53,636 nucleotides of DNA from Flavobacteriaceae bacterium (GTDB lineage Bacteria; Bacteroidota; Bacteroidia; Flavobacteriales; Flavobacteriaceae), in the NCBI GenBank assembly GCA_002702895.1, contig PACX01000024.1:1-53636 (forward strand). The letters are read 5' to 3'. The translations under genes were made by a program, and so were the position numbers. The notes below the pieces were generated by a model. The model ran no database searches. It was given only the letters and a program-made list of their open reading frames with translations, and was not told where the DNA came from. Within the stretch, counting starts at the first letter, position 1, and each line of letters begins with the position of its first letter. Below, piece after piece: positions 34,895 to 43,917 of the stretch.

Positions 34895-35784
34895 TTAATT
34901 TAATTAATAGATTAAAAGGGACGGGAGTAGCATTAATTACTCCATTTAAAAGCGATTTATCTGTTGATTATGATATTATAGGAAAATTAGTTGATTTTGT
35001 AATAAATGGTGGTGTAAATTATATTGTTGTTCAAGGAACTACAGGAGAATATGCAACATTATCTGAAAATGAGAAAGTTAAATGTAGAGAAGCTTTTGTT
35101 GAGGCAAATGAAGGAAGGGTTCCACTTGTTATTGGAATAGGATCAAACTATACTGATTATTTGGTTGATTATATTAACAAATCAGATTTAACAGGATTTT
35201 CTGCATTACTTTCAGTTTCACCTTACTATAATAAACCAACACAAGAAGGTCTTTTTCAGCATTTTTCAAAACTTGCAGTTTCATCTAAACTTCCTATTAT
35301 ATTATATAATGTTCCATCTAGAACTGGTTGTAATATGGATCCTAAGACTACTATCAGACTTGCAAAAAAATTTAAAAATATAATTGGCATTAAAGAAGCG
35401 AAGGGTGATATAAAACAAATGAACTGTTTAATACAAAATAAACCACCAAATTTTTTAGTTCTTTCAGGAGATGATGATACTGCTGCAACGAGTATTTTAA
35501 ATGGTGCAGATGGTGTTATTTCTGTGGCTGCTGGATCTATTCCAAAACTTTTCAGTAAGACAATTAATTATGCTTTAAATAAAGATAAGAAGAATACTAA
35601 AATATTAATTGATTTAATAAAACCATATTTGAAATTACTTTTTGATGAAGGAAATCCCTCTGGGACTAAGGCTGCACTTTCAATTTTAAAAATATGTCAA
35701 AATAAATTAAGATTACCATTAATTCCTGTTTCAGAAAGTCTTTATACCAAAATAGAAAAATTTATTTCTCAAAATCCTGAGTAG
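34891..35784 (+). CDS. dapA: 4-hydroxy-tetrahydrodipicolinate synthase
   Basis: 297 residues, TIM barrel. Motifs: GTGVALITPF, VVQGTTGEYATLSENE, SVSPYYNKPTQEGLFQHF (Tyr of the catalytic triad), GIKEAKGD (Schiff-base Lys) and LSGDDDTA. It condenses pyruvate with aspartate semialdehyde, the first committed step towards diaminopimelate and lysine; DapF is at 23.0 kb. It opens the conserved stretch dapA-bamD-rpoZ-coaBC-DUF4835. Confidence 0.96.
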   Translation: MINLINRLKGTGVALITPFKSDLSVDYDIIGKLVDFVINGGVNYIVVQGTTGEYATLSENEKVKCREAFVEANEGRVPLVIGIGSNYTDYLVDYINKSDLTGFSALLSVSPYYNKPTQEGLFQHFSKLAVSSKLPIILYNVPSRTGCNMDPKTTIRLAKKFKNIIGIKEAKGDIKQMNCLIQNKPPNFLVLSGDDDTAATSILNGADGVISVAAGSIPKLFSKTINYALNKDKKNTKILIDLIKPYLKLLFDEGNPSGTKAALSILKICQNKLRLPLIPVSESLYTKIEKFISQNPE

Positions 35785-35818
35785 TTTTTATATATTTACA
35801 ATCCTTTTAATTTACTAA

Positions 35819-36622
35819 ATGTCAAATAAAATATATATTTTTTTTCTTCTCACAATTATTAGTATTTCTTTTTCATGTAATGAATTTCAAAAAGTTCTTA
35901 AAAATGAAGACATTAAGACCAAGTATGATATGGCTGAAAAGTATTATGAAAATCAAGAATTTAGAAGGGCTAGTAGGTTATTTGAACAGATTAAACCAAA
36001 ATATAGAGGAAAACCGCAAGGAGAGAGAATTACTTTTTTTTATGCTAATTGTCTTTTGAATACCAAAAGTTATGTATTGGCAGCTTATGAATTTGAAAGT
36101 TTTGCTAAAGCATATCCATTGAGTGAAAAAGTTGAAGATGCTATATATCTATCTGCTTTTTCTTATTATAAAACTTCTCCTGTTCACAGTCTTGATCAAA
36201 ATGAAACAAATGAAGCTATTGGTAAGCTTCAAGAATTTATAAATACTTATCCCAATTCTGAAAGAATGTCCTCAGCTAATGATTTAGTTCAAGAACTTAG
36301 AATAAAATTAGAATTTAAAGCATTTGAAATTGCAAAACAATACAATACAATTAGGGATTACAAATCTGCTATAATAGTTTTAGATGACTTTATTTCAGAT
36401 TATCCTGGAACTCCATACAGAGAAGATGCTCTTTTTTATTTATTGGACTCATCTTATGAGTTGGCAATAAATAGTATTGATTCAAAAAAATTAGAAAGGC
36501 TGAAAAATGCAAGAAAGATTTATGATGAATTATTAGAAACATATCCTGAATCTAAGTATGTAGATAAATCAAATCAACTATTAAATACAATAGAAAAAGA
36601 AATTACTACATTTGCAAAATAA
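35819..36622 (+). CDS. bamD: outer membrane protein assembly factor BamD
   Basis: 267 residues with a lipoprotein signal ending ISISFSCN and TPR repeats throughout (AEKYYENQEFRRASRLFEQI, FFYANCLLNTKSYVLAAYEFESF, AIYLSAFSYYKTSP, AIVVLDDF-like segments). This is the BamD/YfiO pattern: an outer membrane lipoprotein that binds BamA and helps insert beta-barrels. The position between dapA and rpoZ is the usual Flavobacteriia arrangement. Confidence 0.9.
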   Translation: MSNKIYIFFLLTIISISFSCNEFQKVLKNEDIKTKYDMAEKYYENQEFRRASRLFEQIKPKYRGKPQGERITFFYANCLLNTKSYVLAAYEFESFAKAYPLSEKVEDAIYLSAFSYYKTSPVHSLDQNETNEAIGKLQEFINTYPNSERMSSANDLVQELRIKLEFKAFEIAKQYNTIRDYKSAIIVLDDFISDYPGTPYREDALFYLLDSSYELAINSIDSKKLERLKNARKIYDELLETYPESKYVDKSNQLLNTIEKEITTFAK

Positions 36623-36645
36623 TTAATTTCATTTAAAAAACTATT

Positions 36646-36969
36646 ATGGATTTTAAAAATACAAGTGCTCCTTTAAATACAATAACTTATGATAGAAATG
36701 TAGTTGATGCTAAAACAGAAAATATTTATGAAGCTATTTCTATTATTTCTAAAAGAACAATTCAAATTAATGATGAAATAAAAAAGGAGTTGTTGGATAA
36801 ACTTGAAGAGTTTGCCAGTCCTACAGAAAGTTTAGATGAAATCTTTGAAAATAAAGAACAAATAGAAGTCTCAAAGTTCTATGAAAAACTTCCTAAGTCC
36901 CATGCTATGGCAATTGAAAATTGGTTGCTAGATAAAATATATTATAGAAATACTGAAATTAAAGAATAA
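36646..36969 (+). CDS. rpoZ: DNA-directed RNA polymerase omega subunit, Bacteroidota type
   Basis: 107 residues. APLNTITYDRNVVDAKTENIYEAISIISKRTIQIN resembles the omega helices that clamp the beta' C-terminus; the acidic middle and the C-terminal KFYEKLPKSHAMAIENWLLDKIYYRNT are typical of the Bacteroidota form, which is longer than the E. coli protein. It begins 23 bp after bamD and ends 2 bp before coaBC. Confidence 0.82.
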   Translation: MDFKNTSAPLNTITYDRNVVDAKTENIYEAISIISKRTIQINDEIKKELLDKLEEFASPTESLDEIFENKEQIEVSKFYEKLPKSHAMAIENWLLDKIYYRNTEIKE

Positions 36970-36971
36970 AG

Positions 36972-38189
36972 ATGTCCATCCTAAATGGAAAAAATATTCT
37001 TTTAGGTATTTCAGGTGGAATAGCAGCATATAAGGCTGCTTTTTTGGTAAGATTATTAATAAAAAATGGAGCTCATGTTCAAGTTATAATGACTCCGAAT
37101 TCTAAAGATTTTGTAACTCCATTAACTATTTCTACATTATCTAAAAGACCTGTTTTGTCAGAGTTTTTTAATAAAGATAATCAAAATGAATTGTGGAACA
37201 ACCATGTTGATTTAGCATTATGGGCTAACTATTTTATTATTGCACCTGCTACAGCTAATACTTTGTCTAAAATGGCATCTGCAAGAGCTGATAATTTATT
37301 AATTGCAACTTATCTTTCGGCAAAATGTCCAGTATTTTTTGCTCCAGCAATGGATTTAGATATGCATAAAAATCAAGCTAATAAATTAAATATTAGTAAA
37401 CTAATCAAATTTGGAAATATTCATGTTCCTGTTAATTCTGGATTTCTTGCAAGTGGATTGGAGGGTGAGGGAAGGATGAAAGAGCCTAATCAGATCATTG
37501 ATTTTGTTTCTGATTATATTTTAAATCGTAAAAAACTTTACGGTAAAAAGGTATTAATTACTGCTGGACCTACATATGAAGCTATTGATGCAGTAAGATT
37601 TATTGGCAATTTTTCTAGTGGAAAGATGGGTTTTGCATTAGCTAAAACTGCTGCTAAATTAGGTGCAGAAGTTTCCTTGATTACTGGTCCTACTAGTTTA
37701 TCTGTTAAAAATAACAGAATAAAGTCTTTTAATGTTATAAGTGCAGATGAGATGTTTAAAGTTTCTTCTGATTTATTTGTGCAATCAGATATAGCTATTT
37801 TATCAGCTGCAGTTTCAGATTTTAAACCCAAAAAAGCAAAAAATAATAAAATAAAAAAAAGCTCAAAGTCTAATCTTTCTATTGATTTGGTTTCAAATGT
37901 TGATATTTTAAAGTATCTAGGTTCTATAAAAAAAACAAATCAATTATTAATAGGTTTTGCTCTAGAAACTGATAATGAAATAGATAATGCAATTAAAAAA
38001 ATTAAAAATAAAAACTTGGATGCTATAGTACTAAATTCTTTAAAAGATAAAGGAGCTGGTTTTAATTACGATACTAATAAAGTTACTTTCATAAACAATA
38101 AAAATGATTTAACTGAGTTTAAATTAAAAACTAAACTTGAAGTTGCTGAGGATATCTTTAATGAAATAATTAAACTAAATGATAAGTAG
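36972..38189 (+). CDS. coaBC: bifunctional phosphopantothenoylcysteine decarboxylase / phosphopantothenate-cysteine ligase
   Basis: 405 residues. The N-terminal flavoprotein decarboxylase domain (1-185) has GISGGIAAYK, catalytic His78 in NNHVD and PATANT. The C-terminal ligase domain has TAGPTYEAIDAVRFIGNFSSGKMG, VSDFKPKKA and GFALETDNE. It makes 4'-phosphopantetheine for CoA, with coaE at 41.7 kb. The position equivalent to E. coli Asn125 is Asp128 (PAMDLDM) and that of Cys158 is Ser161 (LASGLEGEGRM). From memory these changes are common in Bacteroidota. It overlaps the next gene by 11 bp. Confidence 0.95.
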   Translation: MSILNGKNILLGISGGIAAYKAAFLVRLLIKNGAHVQVIMTPNSKDFVTPLTISTLSKRPVLSEFFNKDNQNELWNNHVDLALWANYFIIAPATANTLSKMASARADNLLIATYLSAKCPVFFAPAMDLDMHKNQANKLNISKLIKFGNIHVPVNSGFLASGLEGEGRMKEPNQIIDFVSDYILNRKKLYGKKVLITAGPTYEAIDAVRFIGNFSSGKMGFALAKTAAKLGAEVSLITGPTSLSVKNNRIKSFNVISADEMFKVSSDLFVQSDIAILSAAVSDFKPKKAKNNKIKKSSKSNLSIDLVSNVDILKYLGSIKKTNQLLIGFALETDNEIDNAIKKIKNKNLDAIVLNSLKDKGAGFNYDTNKVTFINNKNDLTEFKLKTKLEVAEDIFNEIIKLNDK

Positions 38190-39075
38190 AATTATATTTT
38201 TTGTATTTATTTTTTTCATAAATATTAATTACACACAAGAAATTAATTCTAAAGTAATTGTTAATTCAGATCAAATAAATCAAACTAATAAATCTATTTT
38301 TTCAAATTTAGAGAAATCAATTATAACTTTTATTAACTCAAAATCATGGTCTAGTAATAATCTACTAAATCATGAAAAAATTGATTTAAACATTCTTATT
38401 ACAATTTTATCTTATTCAAATAATAAATTTAAAGCTAATTTTGAATTTCAATCTTTAAGACCAGTACTAAATTCTACATATCAAACGCCTCTTTTTAATT
38501 TTGTAGATAAAAATGTAGAATTTGAATATGAAGAATTTGAAACTCTTTTTTTTGTTGAAAACAAATTTCAATCGGATTTAGTTTCAGTATTATCCTATTA
38601 TATAAACATTATTTATGGAATTGATAATGATAGTTTTATAAATAATTCAGGAAGTATTTTTTACAGTAAAGCTCAAGAAATTTTAAATTTAGCTAATCAA
38701 AGTGGTTTTTCTAATACTTGGCAGTCAGCAAGTTCAGGTGGAAGAATTAATAAATTTTGGTTAGTTGAAAATTTAAATTCTCCAAACTCTAGAGAGTTTA
38801 AAGACCTTTTATATAATTATCATGTGAATGGATTAGATTTAATGCATAAAGACAAATTGTTATCAAAGCAAAATATTTTATCATCGATAGTTTCTTTAGA
38901 ACGAATGAATAGAAGAATCCCAAATTCTATTTTACTTAGAATTTTTTTTGAAACTAAGTCAGATGAAATAAGAGATATCTTTTCATCTGGACCAGAAGTT
39001 GAAACAGTTAATTTATATAATCAATTAAATAGAATGGCGCCCTTCTTTTCTAGCAAGTGGAATAACATTAGATAA
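38179..39075 (+). CDS. DUF4835 family protein, exported
   Basis: 298 residues with a signal peptide (IIFFVFIFFININYTQ). The composition and landmarks (FQSLRPVLNSTYQTPLFNF, LVSVLSYYINIIYGIDNDSF, WQSASSGGRINKFWLVENLNS, PEVETVNLYNQLNRMAPFFSSKWNNI) match what I know as DUF4835, a Bacteroidota gene always between coaBC and recN. Function unknown; the signal suggests a periplasmic or outer-membrane role. Its stop lies in the left arm of an inverted repeat around the recN promoter. Confidence 0.82.
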   Translation: MISRIIFFVFIFFININYTQEINSKVIVNSDQINQTNKSIFSNLEKSIITFINSKSWSSNNLLNHEKIDLNILITILSYSNNKFKANFEFQSLRPVLNSTYQTPLFNFVDKNVEFEYEEFETLFFVENKFQSDLVSVLSYYINIIYGIDNDSFINNSGSIFYSKAQEILNLANQSGFSNTWQSASSGGRINKFWLVENLNSPNSREFKDLLYNYHVNGLDLMHKDKLLSKQNILSSIVSLERMNRRIPNSILLRIFFETKSDEIRDIFSSGPEVETVNLYNQLNRMAPFFSSKWNNIR

Positions 39076-39079
39076 TGTA

Positions 39080-39112
39080 TTTGGATTCATATTATAAACT
39101 AAGTTATATTTG
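39080..39112 (+). promoter_or_regulatory. promoter of recN, flanked by inverted repeat
   Basis: TTTG (39080-39083), 21-nt spacer, TATATTTG (39105-39112): a strong match to the Bacteroidota promoter consensus. Arms AATGTATTT (39074-39082) and AAATACATT (39117-39125) surround it. The recN TTG start is 19 nt after the -7 box. recN is commonly damage-inducible, so a regulator site is plausible. Confidence 0.65.
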
Positions 39113-39131
39113 ATTAAAATACATTATTATA

Positions 39132-40784
39132 TTGTTAACAAAAGTTTCTATAAAAAATTTTGCTTTAATTGATTCTTTAGAAATTAATTTTACCAAAGGG
39201 TTTTCTACAATTACCGGAGATACTGGATCAGGTAAATCAATTTTATTAAATGCTTTGTCATTAATAATAGGAAAACGTGCAGACCGTAATCTATTAAAAA
39301 ATAAAAAAATAAAATGTGTAATTGAGGCAGAATTTGAATTAGAAAATTTTAAATTAAAAAAAATATTTGAAAAAAATAACTTAGATTATTTTAACCAATC
39401 CATTTTTAGAAGGGAGGTTTTACCAAATGGTAAATCAAGATCTTTTATTAATGATACACCTACTAATTTGGATTTAATGAAAGCTATTGGTGAAAAATTA
39501 TTAGATATTCATACTCAGAATGAATCTTTAATTCTGTCTAAAGATAATTTCTTTTTTTCTTTAATTGATAACTTATCAGAGCAAAATAATATTGTAAAGA
39601 ATTTTTCACAAAATTTAACTTTACATAAAGAACTTGTTTTTGAGTTGGGAAAATTAAATAGAATAAATGTTAGTTTTCAAAATGATTATGATTATAATCT
39701 TTACCTTTTAAATGAATTAAAAGATGCGAAATTGCTTATAGGTGAGCAAAAAGACTTAGAGGAGAATCTTAAAATTTTAAAAAATTCAGAAGAAATAATT
39801 GCTTCTCTAAATCAAATCGATAATCTAATTCAGAATGATGAAAAAAGTATAGAAAATCAAATAAGAAGTTTAAATATTATATTAAGTAATATCTCAAAAT
39901 TTTCTGATAAATATTCTACAATTAAAAAGAGAATTGAAAGCATTTTAATTGAGCTAGAGGATATAAAATTAGAATTTATGAGTTCGTCATCGGATTTTAA
40001 AAATAACACATTAGAACTGGAGGAGATGGAGTCTAGATTAAATTTAATTTACACTCTTCAAAAAAAACATTCTGTTAATTCAATTTCGGATTTAATTCAA
40101 AAAACTAATAATCTTGAAAATAAGTTAGAAAAAAATAATAATATAATTATTGATATAGAAAATTTAAAAAATGATATTATGATGAAGGAGTCTTTATTAA
40201 AAGAACAATCAAAAAAAATTTCTATGTCAAGAAAAAAAGTCTTGCCAAAATTAAAAAACAAAATTGAATCCATTTTAACTAATCTTGGAATGAAGAATTC
40301 CTCTTTTATTTTTAATATTAAAGAATCAGAAAATTATAATAAATATGGAAAAGATATTATTGAAGTTCTTTTCTCAGCTAATAAAGGAATTGATTATTCA
40401 CCAATTTTTAAAGTTGTTTCTGGCGGAGAACTTTCTAGAATTCTTTTATCAATTAAATCTATATTATCTAAACATTTAAATTTACCATCTTTGATATTTG
40501 ATGAAATTGATACTGGAATTTCAGGAGAAATGTCTAATGCTATGGCAAATTTAATGTTGAAAATGAGTAAAACTATGCAAATTATATCTATTACTCATTT
40601 ACCTCAAATTGCAGCTAAGGGAGAAAATCAATATAATGTATCTAAATATCAAAAATCAGGAATAACCAATATTAAGATTATTAAATTAAATAGTAAACAA
40701 AGAGTAGAAGAAATTGCTAAAATGCTTTCAGGTGACATTGTTTCTTCCTCTGCATTAAAACATGCTAAACAGTTACTTAATTAA
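39132..40784 (+). CDS. recN: DNA repair protein RecN (SMC-like ATPase)
   Basis: 550 residues. Walker A is GDTGSGKSILLNAL, followed by a long coiled coil (about 150-370, ELGKLNRIN, EMESRLN, and so on), then the signature VVSGGELSRILLSIKSI and Walker B LIFDEIDTGISGEM. It tethers DNA ends during double-strand break repair. The start is TTG at 39132 (MLTKVSIKNFALI, matching the usual RecN N-terminus). A clear promoter lies upstream. fabI follows after 21 bp. Confidence 0.95.
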   Translation: MLTKVSIKNFALIDSLEINFTKGFSTITGDTGSGKSILLNALSLIIGKRADRNLLKNKKIKCVIEAEFELENFKLKKIFEKNNLDYFNQSIFRREVLPNGKSRSFINDTPTNLDLMKAIGEKLLDIHTQNESLILSKDNFFFSLIDNLSEQNNIVKNFSQNLTLHKELVFELGKLNRINVSFQNDYDYNLYLLNELKDAKLLIGEQKDLEENLKILKNSEEIIASLNQIDNLIQNDEKSIENQIRSLNIILSNISKFSDKYSTIKKRIESILIELEDIKLEFMSSSSDFKNNTLELEEMESRLNLIYTLQKKHSVNSISDLIQKTNNLENKLEKNNNIIIDIENLKNDIMMKESLLKEQSKKISMSRKKVLPKLKNKIESILTNLGMKNSSFIFNIKESENYNKYGKDIIEVLFSANKGIDYSPIFKVVSGGELSRILLSIKSILSKHLNLPSLIFDEIDTGISGEMSNAMANLMLKMSKTMQIISITHLPQIAAKGENQYNVSKYQKSGITNIKIIKLNSKQRVEEIAKMLSGDIVSSSALKHAKQLLN

Positions 40785-40805
40785 TATTATATTTAAATTA
40801 AAATT

Positions 40806-41624
40806 ATGTCATACAATCTTTTAAAAGGAAAAAAAGGAATTATTTTTGGTGCCTTAGATGAAAATTCAATTGCCTGGAAAACAGCAGAAAGAGTTTATGA
40901 AGAAGGAGGTGAATTTGTTCTTACAAATGCTCCTGTTGCAATGAGAATGGGTCAGATTGAATTACTTGCAAAAAAAACAAATTCAAAACTTATTACAGCT
41001 GATGCCACAAAATTAGAAGATTTAGAAACTCTTATCAATGATACTATGAAAATATTTGGAGGTAAAATTGATTTTGTTTTACATTCTATTGGCATGTCAG
41101 TTAATGTTAGAAAACAAAAACATTATACGGATTTAAATCATAATTGGATGGAAAAAGGATGGGATGTTTCAGCAGTTTCATTTCATAAGCTTCTTCAAAG
41201 TTTATACAAATTAGATGCAATGAATGAATGGTCTAGCATTGTTGCTCTTTCATATATGGCTGCACAGAGAGTTTTTCCAAATTATAATGATATGGCTGAT
41301 AATAAAGCTTATTTGGAATCAATAGCTAGAAGCTTTGGATATTTTTTTGGAAAAGAAAAGAATGTTAGAGTAAATACAATTTCTCAGTCACCAACTCCTA
41401 CAACTGCAGGAAAAGGAGTTAAGGGATTTGAAGGTTTTATTTCTTATGCAGAAAAGATGTCTCCATTAGGAAACGCTACAGCTTTAGATTGTGCAAATTA
41501 TACTGTTACTTTATTTTCAGATTTAACTAAAAGGGTAACACTTCAAAATTTATATAATGATGGTGGATTTTCTAATGTTGGAGTAAGTCAAGATATAATT
41601 GATATAATTTCATCCTCTGACTAA
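40806..41624 (+). CDS. fabI: enoyl-[acyl-carrier-protein] reductase (NADH)
   Basis: 272 residues, short-chain dehydrogenase fold. GIIFGALDENSIAWKTA at the N-terminus, VLHSIGMSVN, LSYMAAQRVFPNYNDMADNKAYLE (the Tyr-x6-Lys catalytic pair) and ISQSPTPTTAGKG, which is the Bacteroidota version of the substrate loop. It reduces trans-2-enoyl-ACP in the last step of the fatty acid elongation cycle. AccA at 9.0 kb supplies the same pathway. Confidence 0.95.
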   Translation: MSYNLLKGKKGIIFGALDENSIAWKTAERVYEEGGEFVLTNAPVAMRMGQIELLAKKTNSKLITADATKLEDLETLINDTMKIFGGKIDFVLHSIGMSVNVRKQKHYTDLNHNWMEKGWDVSAVSFHKLLQSLYKLDAMNEWSSIVALSYMAAQRVFPNYNDMADNKAYLESIARSFGYFFGKEKNVRVNTISQSPTPTTAGKGVKGFEGFISYAEKMSPLGNATALDCANYTVTLFSDLTKRVTLQNLYNDGGFSNVGVSQDIIDIISSSD

Positions 41625-41712
41625 TTTGTATATTCATTATTTATACAGTAAAACTATTTTAAATTATTTATATTAAATTGGCTTTAAAAGAAATAATTTT
41701 TAATAGATTAAA

Positions 41713-42300
41713 ATGAAAAATATAGGCCTTACAGGAGGAATTGGCTCTGGAAAATCTACAATTTCAAAAATATTTATAAGCAAAGGTATCCCGGTATATG
41801 ATTCCGATTCAAAAGCTAAATTCCTGATGAACTCTTCTATTGAATTAAAAAATAATATTATTAAAAAATTTGGAAATGAATCTTATAAAAACAATAAACT
41901 AAATAGAAAATATCTCGCAAATATTGTTTTTAATGATAGATTAAAAATGATGAAGATAAATTCTTTAGTTCATCCATATGTGTATAAAGATTATAATGAT
42001 TGGAAAAGAGGTATTTTTTCAAAATACGTTATTTTTGAATCGGCTCTCATATTTGAAACTGGATCTTATAAAAATAATGATTTCAATATTTTGGTTGTTT
42101 CTGATATTGATAAAAGAATTAAAAGAATTAAAAACAGAGATAAATTATCAAAAAAAGATATAATCAAAAGAATTCGTAATCAATGGAGTGATGATAAAAA
42201 AATTTCTTTATGTGATTATATAATAAAAAATAATTCTTTGACAAATACTAAAGAAAAAGTGATAAAAATGATTGAATATCTAGATGAAAAATTTAAATGA
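41713..42300 (+). CDS. coaE: dephospho-CoA kinase
   Basis: 195 residues. P-loop GLTGGIGSGKSTISK at the N-terminus, YDSDSKAKFL and SLVHPYVYKDY for dephospho-CoA binding, and RIKRIKNRDKLSKKDIIKRI as the lid. It phosphorylates the 3'-OH of dephospho-CoA, the last CoA step. The sensor kinase gene starts 24 bp after its stop, an arrangement common in Bacteroidota. Confidence 0.93.
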   Translation: MKNIGLTGGIGSGKSTISKIFISKGIPVYDSDSKAKFLMNSSIELKNNIIKKFGNESYKNNKLNRKYLANIVFNDRLKMMKINSLVHPYVYKDYNDWKRGIFSKYVIFESALIFETGSYKNNDFNILVVSDIDKRIKRIKNRDKLSKKDIIKRIRNQWSDDKKISLCDYIIKNNSLTNTKEKVIKMIEYLDEKFK

Positions 42301-42324
42301 TATTAATATTTTATTATAAAAAAA

Positions 42325-43917
42325 ATGAATAAGAAGATTTATTTTACACTTATTTTTATAATGAGTATCGCACTCATTGGTATTATTTTGGTTCAAGCTT
42401 TTTGGATTAAAACTACATTAGACAATAAGGAAGAACAATTTTCTTTAAATATTAATCAAGCTCTAAAATCTGTTTCTGAACAGATTCAAAGTAGAGAATT
42501 AAGAGATTACTTGGCTGTATATCAAAAATTAGTGGATAGCATTGGTTCACCAAAAGAATCTCAACTAACTGCAGTTTTTAAATATGTTGATAGGAACGAA
42601 AATACTAATCAAACTTACATATATTCTCATGGAATTTTAGAAGAAGACTATAATATTTCTGCTAAATTATTTGAACCTAATGTTGATGATTCTTCTTCAA
42701 TTCTTGAATATAAAGGTTTAAAAACAACAACTATAATAGATGAGGCATTTGATAGAGAAATGAAAAATATGAGTAGTATTGAAAGATTGCAAAGAGTTGA
42801 AAGACTTTCTTTGATGGACAAAGCTAAATATGCTTCAGTATTTATGGAACTTGCAGCATTAAAACCTATTCACAGAAGATTAACTAATATTGAACTTGAA
42901 CTTTTATTACAAAGAGAATTGAGAGATAGAGATATAGATATTCCTTTTCAATATAGAGTTTTTAATGGAAGTTTTGTAACTAAAGTAGGATCAGATAATT
43001 ATACAAATTTAGAAGGATTAAAAAGATACAAATCTCCATTATTTGTTAATGAGAAAGGGGATAGTGATTTTGAATTAGTAATTGCTTTTCCTGAAAGAAA
43101 ATTATATTTAAGATCCTCTTTAATTAATTTAATTCTTTTATCACTATTATTTACTTTAACAATAATTATTACTTTCTCATCTACAATTTATCAAATACTA
43201 AAACAAAAAAAAGTATCAGAAATTAAATCAGATTTCATAAATAATATGACACATGAATTTAAAACTCCAATTACAACAATTAAGCTAGCATTAGATGCAA
43301 TAAATAATGATAAAATAAAAAATGATTTAAATAAAAGAAATAAATATTTAAAAATGATAAAAGATGAAAATGAAAGAATGAATTTTCAAGTTGAAAATGT
43401 GTTAAGAATGTCTCAGCTTGAAAGAAGAGAAAATATTTTAAAAAAATCTATATGTGATATTCATGATGTTATAGAAAAAGCTATTTCTCATTTAAATTTG
43501 TTGTTAAAAGATAGAGACATTGATGTTTCATTAAATTTTTCTGCATTAAATTCAAAAATTTTTATTTCTAATGAAAGTTTCATTAATGTTTTTGTTAATA
43601 TATTAGAAAATGCTATTAAATATTCGAAAGAAGACCCTAAAATTATTATTGATACGTCTGATTTAGAAAATTCATTATTAGTAAAAATTCAGGATAATGG
43701 AATTGGAATGAATTCAGAAGTAAAGGATAAGATATTTCAAAAATTTTATAGAGAAACTAAAGGAAATATTCATAACGTGAAAGGGCATGGTTTAGGATTA
43801 TCATATGTAAAAAAGATATTAGATTTACATGATGGCACAATTTATGTAGATAGTGAAGCAGGAGTTGGCAGCACTTTTTCTATAAATCTTCCAACAAATA
43901 ATTTAATAAACAGATGA
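42325..43917 (+). CDS. membrane sensor histidine kinase (RprX-like)
   Basis: 530 residues. Transmembrane helices at about 7-27 and 265-288 flank a periplasmic sensor of roughly 235 residues with no recognised fold. The HisKA domain has His310 in NMTHEFKTPITTIK; the HATPase_c has NVFVNILENAIKYSK (N box), QDNGIGM, KIFQKFYRE and GHGLGLSYVKKI (G boxes). It overlaps the response regulator gene. Its position after coaE and its pairing with an OmpR-family regulator recall RprX/RprY of Bacteroides, but this name is inferred from context. The signal is unknown. Confidence 0.9.
   Translation: MNKKIYFTLIFIMSIALIGIILVQAFWIKTTLDNKEEQFSLNINQALKSVSEQIQSRELRDYLAVYQKLVDSIGSPKESQLTAVFKYVDRNENTNQTYIYSHGILEEDYNISAKLFEPNVDDSSSILEYKGLKTTTIIDEAFDREMKNMSSIERLQRVERLSLMDKAKYASVFMELAALKPIHRRLTNIELELLLQRELRDRDIDIPFQYRVFNGSFVTKVGSDNYTNLEGLKRYKSPLFVNEKGDSDFELVIAFPERKLYLRSSLINLILLSLLFTLTIIITFSSTIYQILKQKKVSEIKSDFINNMTHEFKTPITTIKLALDAINNDKIKNDLNKRNKYLKMIKDENERMNFQVENVLRMSQLERRENILKKSICDIHDVIEKAISHLNLLLKDRDIDVSLNFSALNSKIFISNESFINVFVNILENAIKYSKEDPKIIIDTSDLENSLLVKIQDNGIGMNSEVKDKIFQKFYRETKGNIHNVKGHGLGLSYVKKILDLHDGTIYVDSEAGVGSTFSINLPTNNLINR

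Noticed and set aside
37538-37831. Open frame of 97 codons antisense to coaBC
   Set aside because: Shadow of a conserved coding region; no supporting start context or family features.
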